Shown piece after piece: positions 43,598-55,950 of a DNA stretch of 64,000 nucleotides. Location of the stretch: NCBI GenBank assembly GCA_010015805.1, contig ML978121.1:2108001-2172000 (forward strand), in the 5' to 3' direction. This stretch comes from Rhizodiscina lignyota (taxonomy: Eukaryota; Ascomycota; Dothideomycetes; Aulographales; Rhizodiscinaceae). The first letter of the stretch is position 1. The number at the start of each line of letters is the position of its first letter. The translations under genes and the position numbers were made by a program. The notes under the pieces are model-generated. The model did no database searches and was not told where the DNA came from. It worked only from the letters and a program-made list of their open reading frames with translations.

Positions 43598-45178
43598 CTT
43601 CGAAGTTTGAGGCTGGAGTGTTGTTGGACTTTCGAAGTTGCAGTCGTAAGATGGTATTGCGATTTTCATTCGACTCGGAACGGAGCCTTATATATTCGAA
43701 AGCTGGAGGCGTTCGGACGAGAGAGGCTCTTCAAATTCATGACGGTCGAATTCGTACGTCTCGCTCGAGAAGGATCTCAGTTGAGGACAGGTAACAGTGG
43801 CTTGCGTGCCCCTTTGCTCATGTAAACAAGCTTGATTAGTCCTGGAAGCAACTTTTTAATTGCATTGATGAATAAGATGTTATGAAGAGTAGGAGACTCC
43901 ACGAAACCACCTCGGCGGGCGTGCTAGTGCTGCACCAAGGCCGAGTCCGAGAAGACTTTTCTCCAATATGGCAGTATGCGCGCCAATATCAAGTACATAG
44001 ACCCATGGAATACTAGAATTGTCCAATCAAACGTTAAATAACCGACCCATCAATATCTTGAAGCGGATGCACTATCATGGGAGGGCACTTCACAATTACT
44101 CATCAGAGAGCTGAAGGCGATGGAAGAAATTTGAAAGGAAACATAAGTGAAAGCCGATATCAAAAACAAGAGTATCATAAATCGCCACAAGTACTTGCGA
44201 AGCCCCGAAGCCGATTTGAGATTGGTTCGGACAGTCTTGAAGTGCTTAATCTTGATTAGTAGGTTGTCGTCAGCGTCTCAAAGCGCCATATCGTCCAGTA
44301 CGTATGGTCAGGTCGTTTCAATCTAGCTAAAGCAGCACTGAATAAGAGATATGTCAGCTGGTCCAAGTTCGAGATGACTACACCAGTCAAATCCAATGTC
44401 GAATGGAGAAGATAGGTGGAGGTCGACGGCGAATAAGCGGTCTTCGGGGTCTAACGATATAGAGTAAGTCTCCACCGGTTATATAAATGTCGCCGAACTA
44501 GGCATATGGTCTTCTGATTTCTATTCTTAACCCAACCCAAGTTTAAGAAGCATCGGAAATATTAAAAATGTTGAGAGAGTAGATATTGGTGACGTAGGCT
44601 CTGTGGCCACCATTTCCTCGGAAATTGAAATAGAGGATATAATTGAATATCCGACGTTCCTTCCAGGACTGTGGCGGATGGCGTTCGAGACTAACCACGT
44701 TGGGAAGGGAACATGTACACTTTCGCGTCTCAAGGGCAGCTGCGTCATAAGAAGCTCTCGAAGAAACACATCTTCCAATGAGGGTCAATCCAGAATGCCA
44801 TTTGCACTGCTCTCTTCTCACTCTTGAATCCCCTCGCGCTGCTGTAAATGGCTCCCAGTACCGAGGTGCGTGAAGCGGAAGGTAATTGTAGCAGGAGGGG
44901 AAGTCCGGGTAACCACACTCCGGGGGTGATGAAGCCAGGAGTATGAGGTATGCGATTGAGGATCTTTATTCAATTTCTAAAAGTATCTTGTAGCTCTCTT
45001 CCACCATCTCTAAACTCAAAGCTTCCACGGCACCTATTGTGCCGCAAAAAGATCGATCACCCGTGCCGACGGTGTCTTTCTTCGGGCTCTTCATTCTCAA
45101 AGCATAACATGTAAATCTTGTCAAACTTTTGCGTATATTGTATATTTTAGAGCATAATATTCCTTAGCAGTAGCAGAC
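43598..45178. other. 1.6-kb spacer, no gene seen
   Basis: Shared upstream region of two divergent genes, with a lot of unassigned sequence. Short frames at 44077-44259 and 44603-44827 have no features. Confidence 0.45.
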
Positions 45179-46282
45179 ATGGCAAATATGAACGATATCT
45201 CCTTCATCGGTGCGTGTGCAGTAAATCACCTATCCTTCTATTCGCTGACTGCAACCAGGTATTGGAAACATGGGCTGGGGAATGGCCCTTAATGTCCGAA
45301 GGAAGATGCCCAAAAATGCTACTCTTTTCATCCATGACATCAACCTGGATGCGTGTGAGCGCTTCAAGAAAGTTGCCGCTGAGGAGGTGAAAAGCGGATC
45401 GGTAGAAATCGTCAAGACATCAAAAGAGGCAGCGGAAAGCGCCAACACCGTCATCTCGATCGTTCCGGCATCAAAACATGTCAAGGCAGTATATCTTACC
45501 CCAGGAAGCGGCGTTATTGCTGCATCTCCAAGCGACAAGCGCTTAATTCTGGAATGCAGCACTATTGATTCGGAAACGACCAGAGAGGTTGGAAAAGCTT
45601 TGATGGATGCTGGTATAGGCACATATGTCGACACGCCTGTATCGGTATGTCTCAACTCCATTTCTCCAAAAATATACTCACAGAAGTAGGGCGGCACTGG
45701 AGGTGCGGCTGCAGGGATACTGGCATTCATGCTGGGTTGTTTCGAGACAGATTCATTCGCGACTCGTGTGAAAGACAACGTAGCTATGATGGGCGACCCC
45801 AAGAAGACCTTCTGTTGTGGCAAACTTGGAACTGGCCTGGCCGCAAAGATCAGCAACAACTACTTGTCTGGATGTTTTAATCTCGCAATCGCTCAGAGCA
45901 TGGCTATTGGGATTCGGCAAGGAGTTGATCCAAAGGTGCTGCATGAGGTCATTAAGGCTTCAAGCGGTATGAGCTGGATGGGGACGAATAAGCAGCCTGT
46001 TCCAGGGATTGATCCTAAGTTTCCAAGCAGCAACGACTACAAGCCGGGCTTCAGAGTTGAGTTGATGATTAAAGATCTGACACTGGGTTCAAACTCTGGT
46101 AAGGCGGTAGGCATAAACCCAACCATGGCAGATACTGCGTTAGAAACGTATCACAAAGCGAATGAGGATGATCGCTGCAGGGTGAGTGATCCATTTTGGT
46201 TCTGTAGAGTCTTTGTCTGACTTATGTTTGCCAGGACCGAGACCTGACCTCTGTGTATTTGTACGTCAATGATGTTAAATGA
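45179..46282 (+). CDS. 3-hydroxyisobutyrate dehydrogenase-like enzyme
   Basis: Four exons: 45179-45209, 45259-45644, 45690-46181 and 46235-46282 (introns of 49, 45 and 53 bases), giving 318 residues. Beta-hydroxyacid dehydrogenase family (NAD-binding domain of 6-phosphogluconate dehydrogenase type), which oxidises 3-hydroxyisobutyrate or similar acids. Motifs: FIGIGNMGWGMALN (dinucleotide fold), YVDTPVSGGTGGAAAG (substrate loop, completed by splicing), GTGLAAKISNNYL with the catalytic lysine, and a C-terminal KDLTLG. A mitochondrial presequence is not obvious, so it may not be the valine-pathway enzyme. It converges with the FAD monooxygenase, with 261 bases between the stops. Confidence 0.9.
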
Positions 46283-46543
46283 CTCTAAATAAGACTCCAT
46301 TTCACCTCACTTCGGCAAATGAGCTTTGTTCACTCAATAAGTGAACTGGAGCTATGATCTTCAACTGCCCGTTTCTCTCAAATGCAATTGCAGTTGGAGA
46401 TTTACGCGTTCAGACTTGAAATGTGCAACTCACAACGATGTTGATATTGCCGTGTACGTCTCCTGTGATTTGAGGAAGGTATCCTGGCGTCGACCTACCA
46501 ATCCCGCAACCAATCTTCAAAGGAGATTTTGAGAGCGACAAAC

Positions 46544-47891
46544 TCAGGCAGTGGCTTCAAGTTGGTCGATTATATCCTGATCTTGAACTGGCTTGTAAAG
46601 CCACGACATATCGTTCCCTTTGTCATCATCGGCTATTTTACCTTCCCGGACGAGCCTGTCTCTTTCATCCTGAGGTAAACGATTCACATTCGCAACGTTT
46701 GTTGCCCAGTCGAAAATGCGATCGATGCGTTCCTGTCGCATCTTCTGCCAGGAGCCCAATGCAACAAGCCGCTTGGCAATACCCTCCGGGGTCGAGGTTG
46801 AGAATGGATGCAATTTCAGCAGGAGAGATAGGGAATACACGTCCTCGAGTGCCTGGTTGACACCTTGAGCCGAGCTTGGGGGGAGCGCATGTGCGGCGTC
46901 GCCAACGATGACAATTCGACCTGTGCGCGAAGACCAGCGCTCCAACGCCGGCACTCTCATGAATGGCCACATGAATAGCGACTGTTTGTTGGCGCATACA
47001 GCGTCGATGACCTTTTTACCTGTAGCAGTCCATTCGTCGTATCCTTTTCGATAGAACTCACACAGCTTGTCCTTGTCTGCAGACTCTGCTTCCCATTCCG
47101 TGCGTGTCTGAAGTGGCCGTTTGGTCTGTAATCCCACCATGATCTCAGAGCCATCAGCAACCTCTGGGATCCAAAACAGTGCGCCGGGTTGTCCTTGGAT
47201 AGTGCATGCTCTTTCGTAGTCTGGGTATGGCCAGTCAACAGCAGACCACTGGATGTGTGCTAGAACACCGACTACGCCAGTGTAATCTGGGAGTGCCCCT
47301 GGTTGCAGATATTGACGGATGGTAGAATGTATGCCGTCAGCCCCGACAAGGAGTGATGCGTTTTCATGCTTGCCATTTATAGTGAAAGTGACGCCGGACT
47401 CCAGATCTTCACTAACTACCCCTCCAAATCTGGCATTGTATTGGACAGAGATATTACGCTCGTCTAGCATGGCCCTCATCTCCTGTAATAGGACCCGGCG
47501 GTACAAGCGATGATTCTTGTATCCATAGAGCTGTTCGTTAGCAATAAGCGTCTTGCGAGTTGTCTCATCCCTGTCGTTCTTGGTAGTGCGGAACTCTGAT
47601 TGCCAACAGATTGATTTGATGCGGTCGAATACGCCCAGTTCATTGAGAATATGAAGCCCATTTGGAGTGAGTACGACGCCACTTGCGATCTCTGGGGCAT
47701 CTGGCATCCGTGTCTCATATATGCGACATGGGATGGAGTTCCGATTCAGCGCCAGCGCGAGGGCAGAACCCTAAACACTCATCGTATTAACGAACGTCGC
47801 ATTCGCAAGCAAGTTATATTTCATAACGTACTCCAAGGCCGGCACCTATGATAGCCACATGGTCCGGTGGCCTTTCATCTAAGGAGCCCAT
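46544..47891 (-). CDS. FAD-dependent monooxygenase, salicylate-hydroxylase-like
   Basis: Exons 47891-47832 and 47770-46544 (61-base intron, phase 0), giving 428 residues. The intron splits the FAD-binding motif: AIIGAGLG in exon 1 and GSALALAL in exon 2. Later come LLVGADGIHSTIR and GDAAHALPPSSAQGVNQALEDVYSL, the two other FAD/NAD(P)H signatures of class A flavin monooxygenases. These hydroxylate aromatic or polyketide-like substrates with NAD(P)H and oxygen. The product is cytosolic, without signal peptide. The substrate is unknown; salicylate hydroxylases and many biosynthetic tailoring enzymes share this layout. Confidence 0.9.
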
Positions 47892-48407
47892 CTCGACCCG
47901 ATGACTACTCAATGAAGGATGCCCATTTCATGGAGCAAAGGGTCTGCATCAGTTATAAGACATATTCAACTGCAACCAATTGTCGATGCGCACTATATCG
48001 TACTTTGGAGCTCATACGAACCAAGAAAAGGTGTACTTAGAAGTTGTCAGCTTGACGCTCGAGAAACGCGATTGATTTGATATCACGTCGGGCCGAGGCA
48101 ATCCTCAGGCCAATCGCGTCCGCAAATCATTGCAACCCTTGGAACGCCTCCAAATTCAATGCGTCCATAATTGATTGAGAGATTGTCGAAGCACGGCGAG
48201 GTAGTGAGAAGAGAGGGAAGTCCCGGGTCAAAAAGATATCGAAATATATACGGACCATTGTGGTCTGGTGTATCAATGGTTTTTATATGTTCATTATTTA
48301 TTAACACGCTCTGTTCGAAATGTAGACATCTGCACACGAGGCAAATAACGACGCGCAATGTAGCGCTTGTTCGTCCCTATTCGCCCTCGCTCGAGGTAGC
48401 CCACCAT
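47892..48407. other. intergenic, no gene seen
   Basis: 5' flank of the monooxygenase (read leftwards) and 3' flank of the SurE-like gene. Confidence 0.5.
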
Positions 48408-49584
48408 TTATTTCATGCCACGAGCGTAACGGCCGGTCCAGTGGTGGGTTGGAAATCCACCCTTGCCACTGCTCTTGCCCTGAAACTTCACAAGAGGCTC
48501 TAGGCGGGAGCGAATGCTAGTTTGGACCGGTCCAATGGAAGCGTCGTAGTCAACAGTGAATACACTAACGGAGCTGAAGCAACCGGAGTTCACAATGACC
48601 GTCTCTCCAGGCAAACTGCAGTCGCCATGGTAGCAAACGTTGCCGCCAGGTGGAACAATATTTTGGAAGGTGAACAGGCCTGATGTCTTATTGAAAAGCG
48701 CCTGATCATAATCGGCTCCTCCAGTCAAGCGCGTCTGAACGAATGGCGGGTTGACGCAGCTGTCGTTGGTCAAGGAAGTGATAACGGGCGTGTTGACCGA
48801 GATGCCATAGCCCAAAGGCATGAGACGCTCTCCAGGCTTGGAGTTCTTGACGAGTGTCTCTACAATATCAACAGCAAGCTGTGCTTGGATGGTCGCAGGA
48901 TCTGGGAAGCCGCTTGGTGTAGTCTTGTTGATCCACTCGAAGCTCCGCTGCTCACTGTTTCCACCGGAGAACATAATACCAGGATAGCCGCGACCAATGG
49001 AGTTGTACGTGTAGCCTGCAGTACCAGAAAGAGTATAGAAAAAGGTACCCAGATTGTTGCCAAAGTTGGGACCAGCGACGACGAGATCTGGTTTCTTGAA
49101 AGGAGCAAAGTTGGGGAGGACATAGTCGAAGGCTACAAAGGCTGTTGCTGCTGGCGTGCCATTGTAATACCTGCGCATGTTAGAAGTAGAAGAGGTAGCG
49201 GCGTAGGATTGGACTTGCCAGATGTTGTGGTCATTTGGATCCGTGCCAATGGATGGTGCACCAGGCGGGATGATGCCAAACTCGGAGCCGTTTGGAAGCG
49301 TAGGGTCACTCGTGAAGACGGAGCGACCACCTTGACCCGACTCGTTATCAGCCTCTGACACGATGACCACAGTGTGTCCCTTTTCTTTCAGCAAGCGATA
49401 CTACATTGCATGGAGCAAATTAGCACGGCTCTGAAATTCATGTTGGTACCACAATATCACTCACAGTTTCACGGATCTGTGCGCTTGCAAAGCCATCATC
49501 ATTGCCCAGGAGGATATTCAAAGAAGAGACCGAAGAAGTGAGCGTCAGTGCCGTGATGGCAATGGCAGCGAATGAGTATTGCAT
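48408..49584 (-). CDS. secreted SurE-like acid phosphatase/nucleotidase
   Basis: Exons 49584-49465 and 49400-48408 (64-base intron, phase 0), giving 370 residues. Residues 1-21 are a signal peptide (MQYSFAAIAI, ending near SVSS). Then comes the SurE start ILLGNDDGF with the two metal-binding aspartates, a Ser/Asn region (GPNFGNNLG), SGTAGYTYNSIGRGYPGIMFSG and a C-terminal VDYDAS. SurE proteins are metal-dependent 5'/3'-nucleotidases and acid phosphatases; fungal secreted members probably take phosphate from external nucleotides. Several N-x-S/T glycosylation sites fit secretion. The C-terminal part beyond the core is fungus-type. Confidence 0.88.
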
Positions 49585-52328
49585 CTTGCTTCCAACTCTT
49601 AGATGAGATATGTATAGCAGTGAGAGAGCACACAGCTAGAGTAAGACCTGCCCATCTTACAGAGGCAGCGAGGAGCTACAAATTAATAGCTCACATAGCT
49701 CCCCAGCTCACATAGCTCCATCTTTGCGTCATCCATCGCAGCCATCGATGCACCCAAGACCTCGGATTCTCCGTTGAGCGCGCGAGTTTCGCGCACTCGA
49801 ACCGATCGCAGCCCCCAGAAGCCTGAAGGACGATTAAAGCATGCTTGGAAGCGGGACGAACTATCAATCGAACGCATATGCAGGAACGTTCCTTACGTCT
49901 ATCGCCCAATGGATGTGGAGGATGAAAGGCACGTTTTCTGTGAGTCGTGCCGCCTTGGTAGCTCCTGCAGCAGGGTTCGACTCTGGCCGGAATCCCTACG
50001 TCTTGAGCGCGTTATGTCAGCGGCTTGCCTGGGAAAAACAAACATCTCGACCTTTAACACCTTCCTCATATTCTCCCTCATCAAAGGTGTTTTGGAATAA
50101 GCTGCCCACGCAGTGAGAATATACTCCTCTACTGACACGTTTGTGCCCACGTTATTGTGAAAACGGGTAGATACGACAAAATATTTGAGATTTTACGAAA
50201 GAAAGCCAGCTGCTTTTCAGAATGATGAATAACATTTGGAATGCGAAGAATCGTAGCTTTCCATTGTGACCGCGAGAAGATACAACGTGGAGGTAAGCCA
50301 TACTCCATACATACGAAATGGCGCCCCATATGAACCCACATCATTTCTAACCAATGCTCCATTCTCACACGATCGCGCTTCAAAAGTCTAATGCTGATTG
50401 GCTGCGTGTATGCATCCTGGTGCTCATTGGGTCCTTCGATGTTCTCACGAAATGAGGCATCGCTGGGCCTCCGGAGGTGTCACATCATTGTATTTCGTTC
50501 CCGTAATAAGATGGCCGAGGTGAATTCCAGTGGAAGAGGACGTCGAAAGAAAAGTATGACTGTTGAAGAATAAAGAGAACTTTTGAAAGGTAGACGCTAA
50601 CCTAAAATGGCTAGACTACCATGACGCGCGAGAATCCATTGACACATAAAAAGAGCGAATGAAAACTTCTCCTCCTCCATTGACACAAGGGTGCACGATA
50701 TCTCCCAGAGGATTTGCTCCTATTTATCATCACAAAGACCATAATTGACGCGGAGACGCCGTGTTTGGTCCACGACATTTCGTCATCGAGAATTTTCCTC
50801 ATGACCAACAAGGACCGGCAGCCGTGACCTCGGAGCACAATTCCGCGTCACGGCTCGACGACTTTCCATGAGGCAAGACCTTGACAAGCTGATACAGTTT
50901 CCATCGCACGTGCCAAGATTAAAGTTTAGACCAAGGCCTTGAAATGGATATCAAAAGCTGGCTTGGCAGGTTGAGCCCCGCTCCGGCTTCTCTGCAACTT
51001 GGCCATGAAGGGAGGCGCCTGACGTAGGTTATTGTAGGTTTCGATATCGCTCTGCCCTTTACAAGCTAGTTTCCAATCTTTTCGAATTTCTGTATTCTTC
51101 AGGCTGTTATTACCCGAAAATGCTCATACGGTGGAAGAATTCAACTCACCAAAACCAGATGTAATCATTGCATAGTCGCCATAGGTCATACATTTCTGGC
51201 TGACCCCTAATTAATTATCACCCAAGGAGTCCCGAGAACCGTTACGACAGTATATATAACTGTGTAGCTATGTCAATTTGAAAGAGTTTGGGTCATGATA
51301 CTTCATTGCCTCGGATCCTCATGCACTTGAAACTCAAACAGGCTCAATATCCCACGATATCCCTCCCAAGACCCACCAACTAGGCAAGAGATGCCCAAAG
51401 ACAAGTCTTGGATTTAGGAATCGGAACCTCCAAGATTTCGCTATGCGTAGCGCAGCTCCCGCTATGGAGAAAATGCCTGGGACCGAAACCATTATTCATA
51501 TCCATACCACATCCAAGATTGGCATCCAGCGTATAATACGACTGATAGTTCTTGTTTGAGATGGATGGTCTGTGGGAAGATCTTTGAGCTTCCCTTTCAG
51601 TTTCCAACCTTACACTTGCGCATCCAGCAAGCCACACACCAAGTCACGCACAACGAGCAATTAAAGTTCACAGCGGAGAAGCGGAGTAAAAAAACAGTCG
51701 TAGCAGCTGGGACCGATCAAGTCTAATGAGACAGCACCGAAGTGTGATCATGCGGCAGAACGGTTGTCTAGCTATCTGGCGTTTGCCTATATCGCTGGTC
51801 TGTTGATCTTTGGTGTCCCTCTAATGCAAGTCTGCAGCGGTTGGCGGTGTGGGCGGAGGCTTGGACTGCATATCGGAAATTGTTACGCTGTCGTGCTTGT
51901 CCTTTTCTTTATCCTTTGCATCGCTTCCGCAGTATTATGCATGCTCTTTCCCGTTGGGTGTTTGCTGACTTACCCAAGACATTTTTTGGGCGTGGAGCGG
52001 AACCACTTCGATGGTCAGACTCATTGAGGCGAATCTACCTTTCAGCTCTTGGCAAATTCTCTGACCCGACTCGCTATATATACCATGAATAGCGATTACG
52101 ACGACATGGAGAACGACCACGGCCCACTGTTAATAATCTCAGAGCTCGCAAGAGTCTGAGTAAGCAGATCCTTTCCTAATCTGGTAAATTCGAAAGATCC
52201 TACGTTGAAGAGAGGCTTGTCGATTTAAGAGCGGCCGTTGCAGGTTGTTGATTGTGCCGATAATCCTCAGGCCATTTGAAATTTCGAATGCCTCTGCAAT
52301 TCTTGGGAAATCATTTTCTGTCACTGTC
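49585..52328. other. 2.7-kb gene-poor spacer
   Basis: The largest gap in the window. Several short frames (49774-50100, 50391-50573, 51764-52027) were inspected; none has an ATG, splice set and motif together. The frame at 51764-52027 is hydrophobic but starts without ATG. Nothing like a transposon end, tRNA or repeat was seen. Confidence 0.5.
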
Positions 52329-53161
52329 ATGGCAACTACCCTTTCAAAACCAGTTCTTGTTTTCATTCCTGGAGCCTGGCACACGCCCAAGTGTTTTAAG
52401 GAGGTCATAAATATTCTAGTGGCGCAAGGTTTTGAATGTGATGCAGTGTCACTTCCCTCCGTCGGAGCGGAGGCGCGTGGCGAGGAGCCCGTCAAGAACT
52501 GGGATCCCGATGTCGAGGCCATCCGAAGTACCATTACATCGTACCTGAACCTGGGCAAGGATGTTGTTCCGATTGCGCATTCGTACGGGGGAACTTGTGC
52601 TTCTCAAGCGGTGATGGGGCTATCACCGAAGGACCGAGCCAAGGAGGGCAAGGAAGGATCTGTGAGGAGAATGATTTACATCTCCGCACTGCTTCTCAAG
52701 GTTGGTGGTTATATATGGGAGAGCTCCGGAGGAAAGCCATGGGGAGGTGTTGTGAGGTTAGAGGTAAAAAAAAAAAAAACACTGGAGAGTGGCTGTATGA
52801 AAAGAACTAATTTGCTAGACAGGGAGGCGAACAAGACGGAGTAATCTATCCAACAGAATCACGAAACTGGTTCTACGGCGATCTTTCGGATGAAGAGGCA
52901 GCGGAGGCAGCGAAGGATCTGCAAAGTGAAGCTTGCGGAGTCTACCTTTCGAGAGCGACGTACGAGCCATGGTTCGACATTCCGTGCACCTATATCCGAT
53001 GCACACGCGATAAGTGCGTTCTCCCTGAATTTCAGGAATATATGCTGCAAACAGCCGGCGGGCACATGGACGCTGTGATGTTCGACTCAGATCACTCCCC
53101 GTTTCTCAGCAGACCGAAGTTAATGGCGGACATGATCCAGGCACAAGTAATGAAAGGCTAA
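52329..53161 (+). CDS. alpha/beta hydrolase
   Basis: Exons 52329-52763 and 52823-53161 (59-base intron, phase 0), giving 257 residues. The fold starts with LVFIPGAWHTPKCF (oxyanion-hole strand), the nucleophile is in AHSYGG, and the catalytic histidine is in DSDHSPF near the C terminus. An acidic residue probably lies in IRCTRDK. This small group is common in filamentous fungi and acts on esters or lactones; the substrate is unknown. The intron carries a run of 14 A right after the GT. No signal peptide, so intracellular. Confidence 0.88.
52766..52779 (+). repeat. A14 homopolymer inside an intron
   Basis: Fourteen adenines follow directly after the GT of the hydrolase intron. Such a run can vary in length between strains and is a common place for sequencing errors, but the frame on both sides is unaffected because it lies in the intron. 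Confidence 0.7.
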
Positions 53162-53277
53162 GATTTGCAACCTCTCGATCGGCTGTCTTTGCGTATCAAA
53201 TGGAATCGAGCTTTATTCGGCGGGATAAGTTGATGGCAGAGTTTATTCGGAACAGTCATTCGCTTGACCGGAAGTAA

Positions 53278-54329
53278 TTATTTTGCCTTCTGAGCGTTCT
53301 CATTGTCCGCGATCTTTTGGAAAATGGTTCGAATATCGACGTACTCACAGCCTTGCAGACCGATTTTGAGCAGACCAGGTTCTTTCTTCAGCTCTTCCTC
53401 CCTGGCCTGCAGCTCGTTGACGTCCCAATTCGCCCATACAAGACGGCCATGCAGGAACGTTGCCGCTTTAGTTGAAGCCCACACGCAAAAGTGGCCAGGC
53501 ACATCATCTGTAGAAGGTATCAGTATCCACCGTGGTCCATAGTGCTTCCGCTTTGTGGTTGGGCTTTCATCGTACCGCTGTCCCAAGGGAGCGTATTCTC
53601 ATCGTATCCGTGTCGTTCTGCGGCGGAGGTGAGGATAGCTCCTGGGTGCACGTTGATGATCTGAGCCTTCTCAACTGGGACCTCCTCAGCGAGATGTTGG
53701 AAGAGGTTCGCAATGGCAGCTTTCGACGCCGAATAAGCACCTTGATCTGGAGCGGGATTCGAATGTGCCATGAAGGAACTAATGTGTATCAAAGCCTAGC
53801 ACGAATGTCAGGATTTTCTAAATTGATCAGTCGCTTATGGGACGCATCTCACGTTCGATCTGTCATCAGAAGCTTGAGCGAGGAACAGCTGAGCCATGCG
53901 AAGATTAGCGAGGACATTCGTGTCGAAAGCGGCCCATGTTCTGCTCAAGCCATCAAGCAATGACCCCGTTCTTGCATCGCCGGCATTCAGTACCAACACA
54001 TCGACGAAGATATTTCGCTCTACAAAGTCTCGCCACAAGCTGTGGACTTCAAGATCAGAAGTGAAATCGCAGACACTTCCCGACACCCTGGTACCGGATA
54101 TTGATGTCGAGCGGAGAGAGTTCACCGCCATGTCCAAGGTATCTTTGCGGCGGCCAAGAATGATGACGGAAGCGGCACGAGCCGCAACAAATGCTTTCGC
54201 AATGGTAAAACCGATTCCTTCAGAGCCTCCATTAATGAGGATGGTACGACCAGCCTGCCAGTTCGACTCCGTTTCGGTGGAGATCGCCTCGTAGCTTTCA
54301 CGATGATACCTCTTAGTGAATGTGGCCAT
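53278..54329 (-). CDS. short-chain dehydrogenase/reductase with C-terminal extension
   Basis: Exons 54329-53853, 53795-53576 and 53507-53278 (introns of 57 and 68 bases), giving 308 residues. The cofactor motif is ILINGGSEGIGF; acid or base specificity loop ILGRRKD suggests NADP. NAG is in VLNAGDA, the serine strand is IHISSFMAH, the active pair is AYSASKAA and HPGAILT follows. Beyond the usual core there is a C-terminal part (VPGHFCVWASTKAATFLHGR, then LQAREEEL) seen in a fungal subgroup. It converges with the hydrolase, with 116 bases between the stops. The substrate is unknown. Confidence 0.9.
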
Positions 54330-54951
54330 TGCTTTGAAGTCAGAGAGTAATTTGACAGATTGATAAAGAGTTGGAAGAGAGCAACTTGGATAAGAAATTG
54401 CAGAAGGGGAGAGGCAGTTTTCAAAGACGCATATGGCAATACCGAGTGCTTGATTTCTAAGCTTCTGGGGGGTTTGAAGTCAGGATCAAGCCGTTGCACT
54501 GTGCATGCTTCTTGGTTGATGTAGATTGACATCACATGCCAAGTAGGCTATCGCGTCGGACGAAACGCGGTGAAGTTCAGAGGACGTATCGAAAGATTTC
54601 CCCATTGCGTCTCCCAGGGCCGGCTCTTTTAGAGACGAAGATTTCCTCGTTAATCATGATATTACAAGGGCGTATGATAGTTGATAAATAGAACGTATTT
54701 CGGTCGATGTATGAAAGGGCACAGTCGTTCAGTGCCATGAAAGGATTTTGATAGGACGCGAAGCGGGGAGGAAGGGAAACGCGCGGTCACCTGCTTGGGC
54801 GTCGCGTTAGTACTAATTTGGCAACTCAGCGAGTGCAATATGTGATCCCAAGCATTAGGCGCTGCTTGGCAGATTAATAATGTCTTGCCATATCTGAAGA
54901 GTCCCACTGGATTGGTAGAGTGCTACGTACGGATCCTTACAAGTCGAATTC
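54330..54951. other. intergenic, no gene seen
   Basis: 5' flank of one dehydrogenase gene and 3' flank of the next, both minus strand. Confidence 0.5.
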
Positions 54952-55950
54952 TCAGTAGTACTCCTTCAATTCCTGCTCACACCAATCCCAGAACTTCTCC
55001 GCGCCTCCGAGCCCGCCCTCCTCTTTGCCCCTGAGATTTGCCGTAATGTCACTTCTCATCCATCCAATCCTACCCCACGGAATTATCCATGCTCCGTTAT
55101 CACTTTCGCTCAGCTCTTTCCATCCCGCAAACAGCTCTGTGTATGCTCCAAGGTGGACAGGATGGCCAACGAACCAGTCGAAAACTTGTCGCATAGTGCC
55201 CGGCAGATGGCGTTGCATAGGACTACTCAAATGGCCTGGCTGAAATGCCAAGCTCATGACGCCGTCTCTACCATGACGTCGGGCAAGCTCGCTGGAGAGA
55301 TATACGTTGCCCACTTTCGCCTGGCTGTAATCGTGCATATGGTCTCCACGCTTGGGAGCCCCGGTGCTTTCGTCCCACAAAATACCATTTTTTGGCGAGC
55401 TGAGATCGACTCCAATGCTCCCGGCCCAGGTGACGCGCACCGATCCCGATGGGCTTGTCGCGGCTGTGCTCTTTAAAATCGGAAAGAGGCATTTCATCAG
55501 GACGAAATGACCGAGGCAGTTCGCGCAGAGTTGGAGTTCGTATCCTTGCGCGGATTGTAAGTCTCGTGGAGGGAAGAGAATGCCGGCGTTGTTCGTAAGG
55601 ACATCGAGACGGCTTTCTTTGCTCAGGAAGGCTTCGGCGGCAGGTTTGACGGTCCTCAAGTCGCTGAGGTCGATGTTTATGAATTCCAGTCTGCCCTCAG
55701 ATGCCGGAAACAGGCCCTTCACCTCCTCTATTGCCTGTATCGCATTCTGCTCATTTCTCCCAAAAATGTATACCGTGGCATCCTTTTGGTATAGGATCTT
55801 GACCAGCTCTTTACCAATCCCAGAATAACCACCAGTCACAATGTGGACTTTGCCCCGCTGACTCGGAAGATTGGCCTCGGTGAGTGTAGCCTGTGGAATG
55901 AAGTAGTTTTGGTTGAACAGATTAATGGCTAGACTCAATTGCTGTCCCAT
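54952..55950 (-). CDS. retinol-dehydrogenase-like short-chain dehydrogenase
   Basis: One intronless frame of 332 residues. Motifs: VTGGYSGIGKEL (cofactor), YIFGRNEQ, NNAGILFPP, WAGSIGVD for the serine region, YSQAKVGN with the catalytic Y-x3-K and FQPGHLSSP. The sequence type is that of the WWOX/retinol-dehydrogenase-like group, usually NADP-dependent and acting on lipophilic alcohols or ketones. It starts with MGQQLSL; no membrane anchor is evident. It is the third dehydrogenase of this fold within 13 kb, but the three differ clearly in motifs and intron positions, so they are not recent tandem copies. Confidence 0.9.
   Translation of the reverse strand: MGQQLSLAINLFNQNYFIPQATLTEANLPSQRGKVHIVTGGYSGIGKELVKILYQKDATVYIFGRNEQNAIQAIEEVKGLFPASEGRLEFINIDLSDLRTVKPAAEAFLSKESRLDVLTNNAGILFPPRDLQSAQGYELQLCANCLGHFVLMKCLFPILKSTAATSPSGSVRVTWAGSIGVDLSSPKNGILWDESTGAPKRGDHMHDYSQAKVGNVYLSSELARRHGRDGVMSLAFQPGHLSSPMQRHLPGTMRQVFDWFVGHPVHLGAYTELFAGWKELSESDNGAWIIPWGRIGWMRSDITANLRGKEEGGLGGAEKFWDWCEQELKEYY

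Noticed and set aside
49960-50000. tRNA T-loop-like sequence (GGTTCGACTC)
   Set aside because: No matching acceptor stem, D arm or anticodon arm at the needed distances.
50391-50573. 60-codon frame ending in a basic AT-hook-like piece
   Set aside because: Too short, no conserved context and no splice partner; the GRGRRKK-like piece alone is weak evidence.
51764-52027. hydrophobic 87-codon frame resembling a membrane protein
   Set aside because: It has no in-frame ATG and no supporting splice site; hydrophobic runs arise easily in T-rich sequence.
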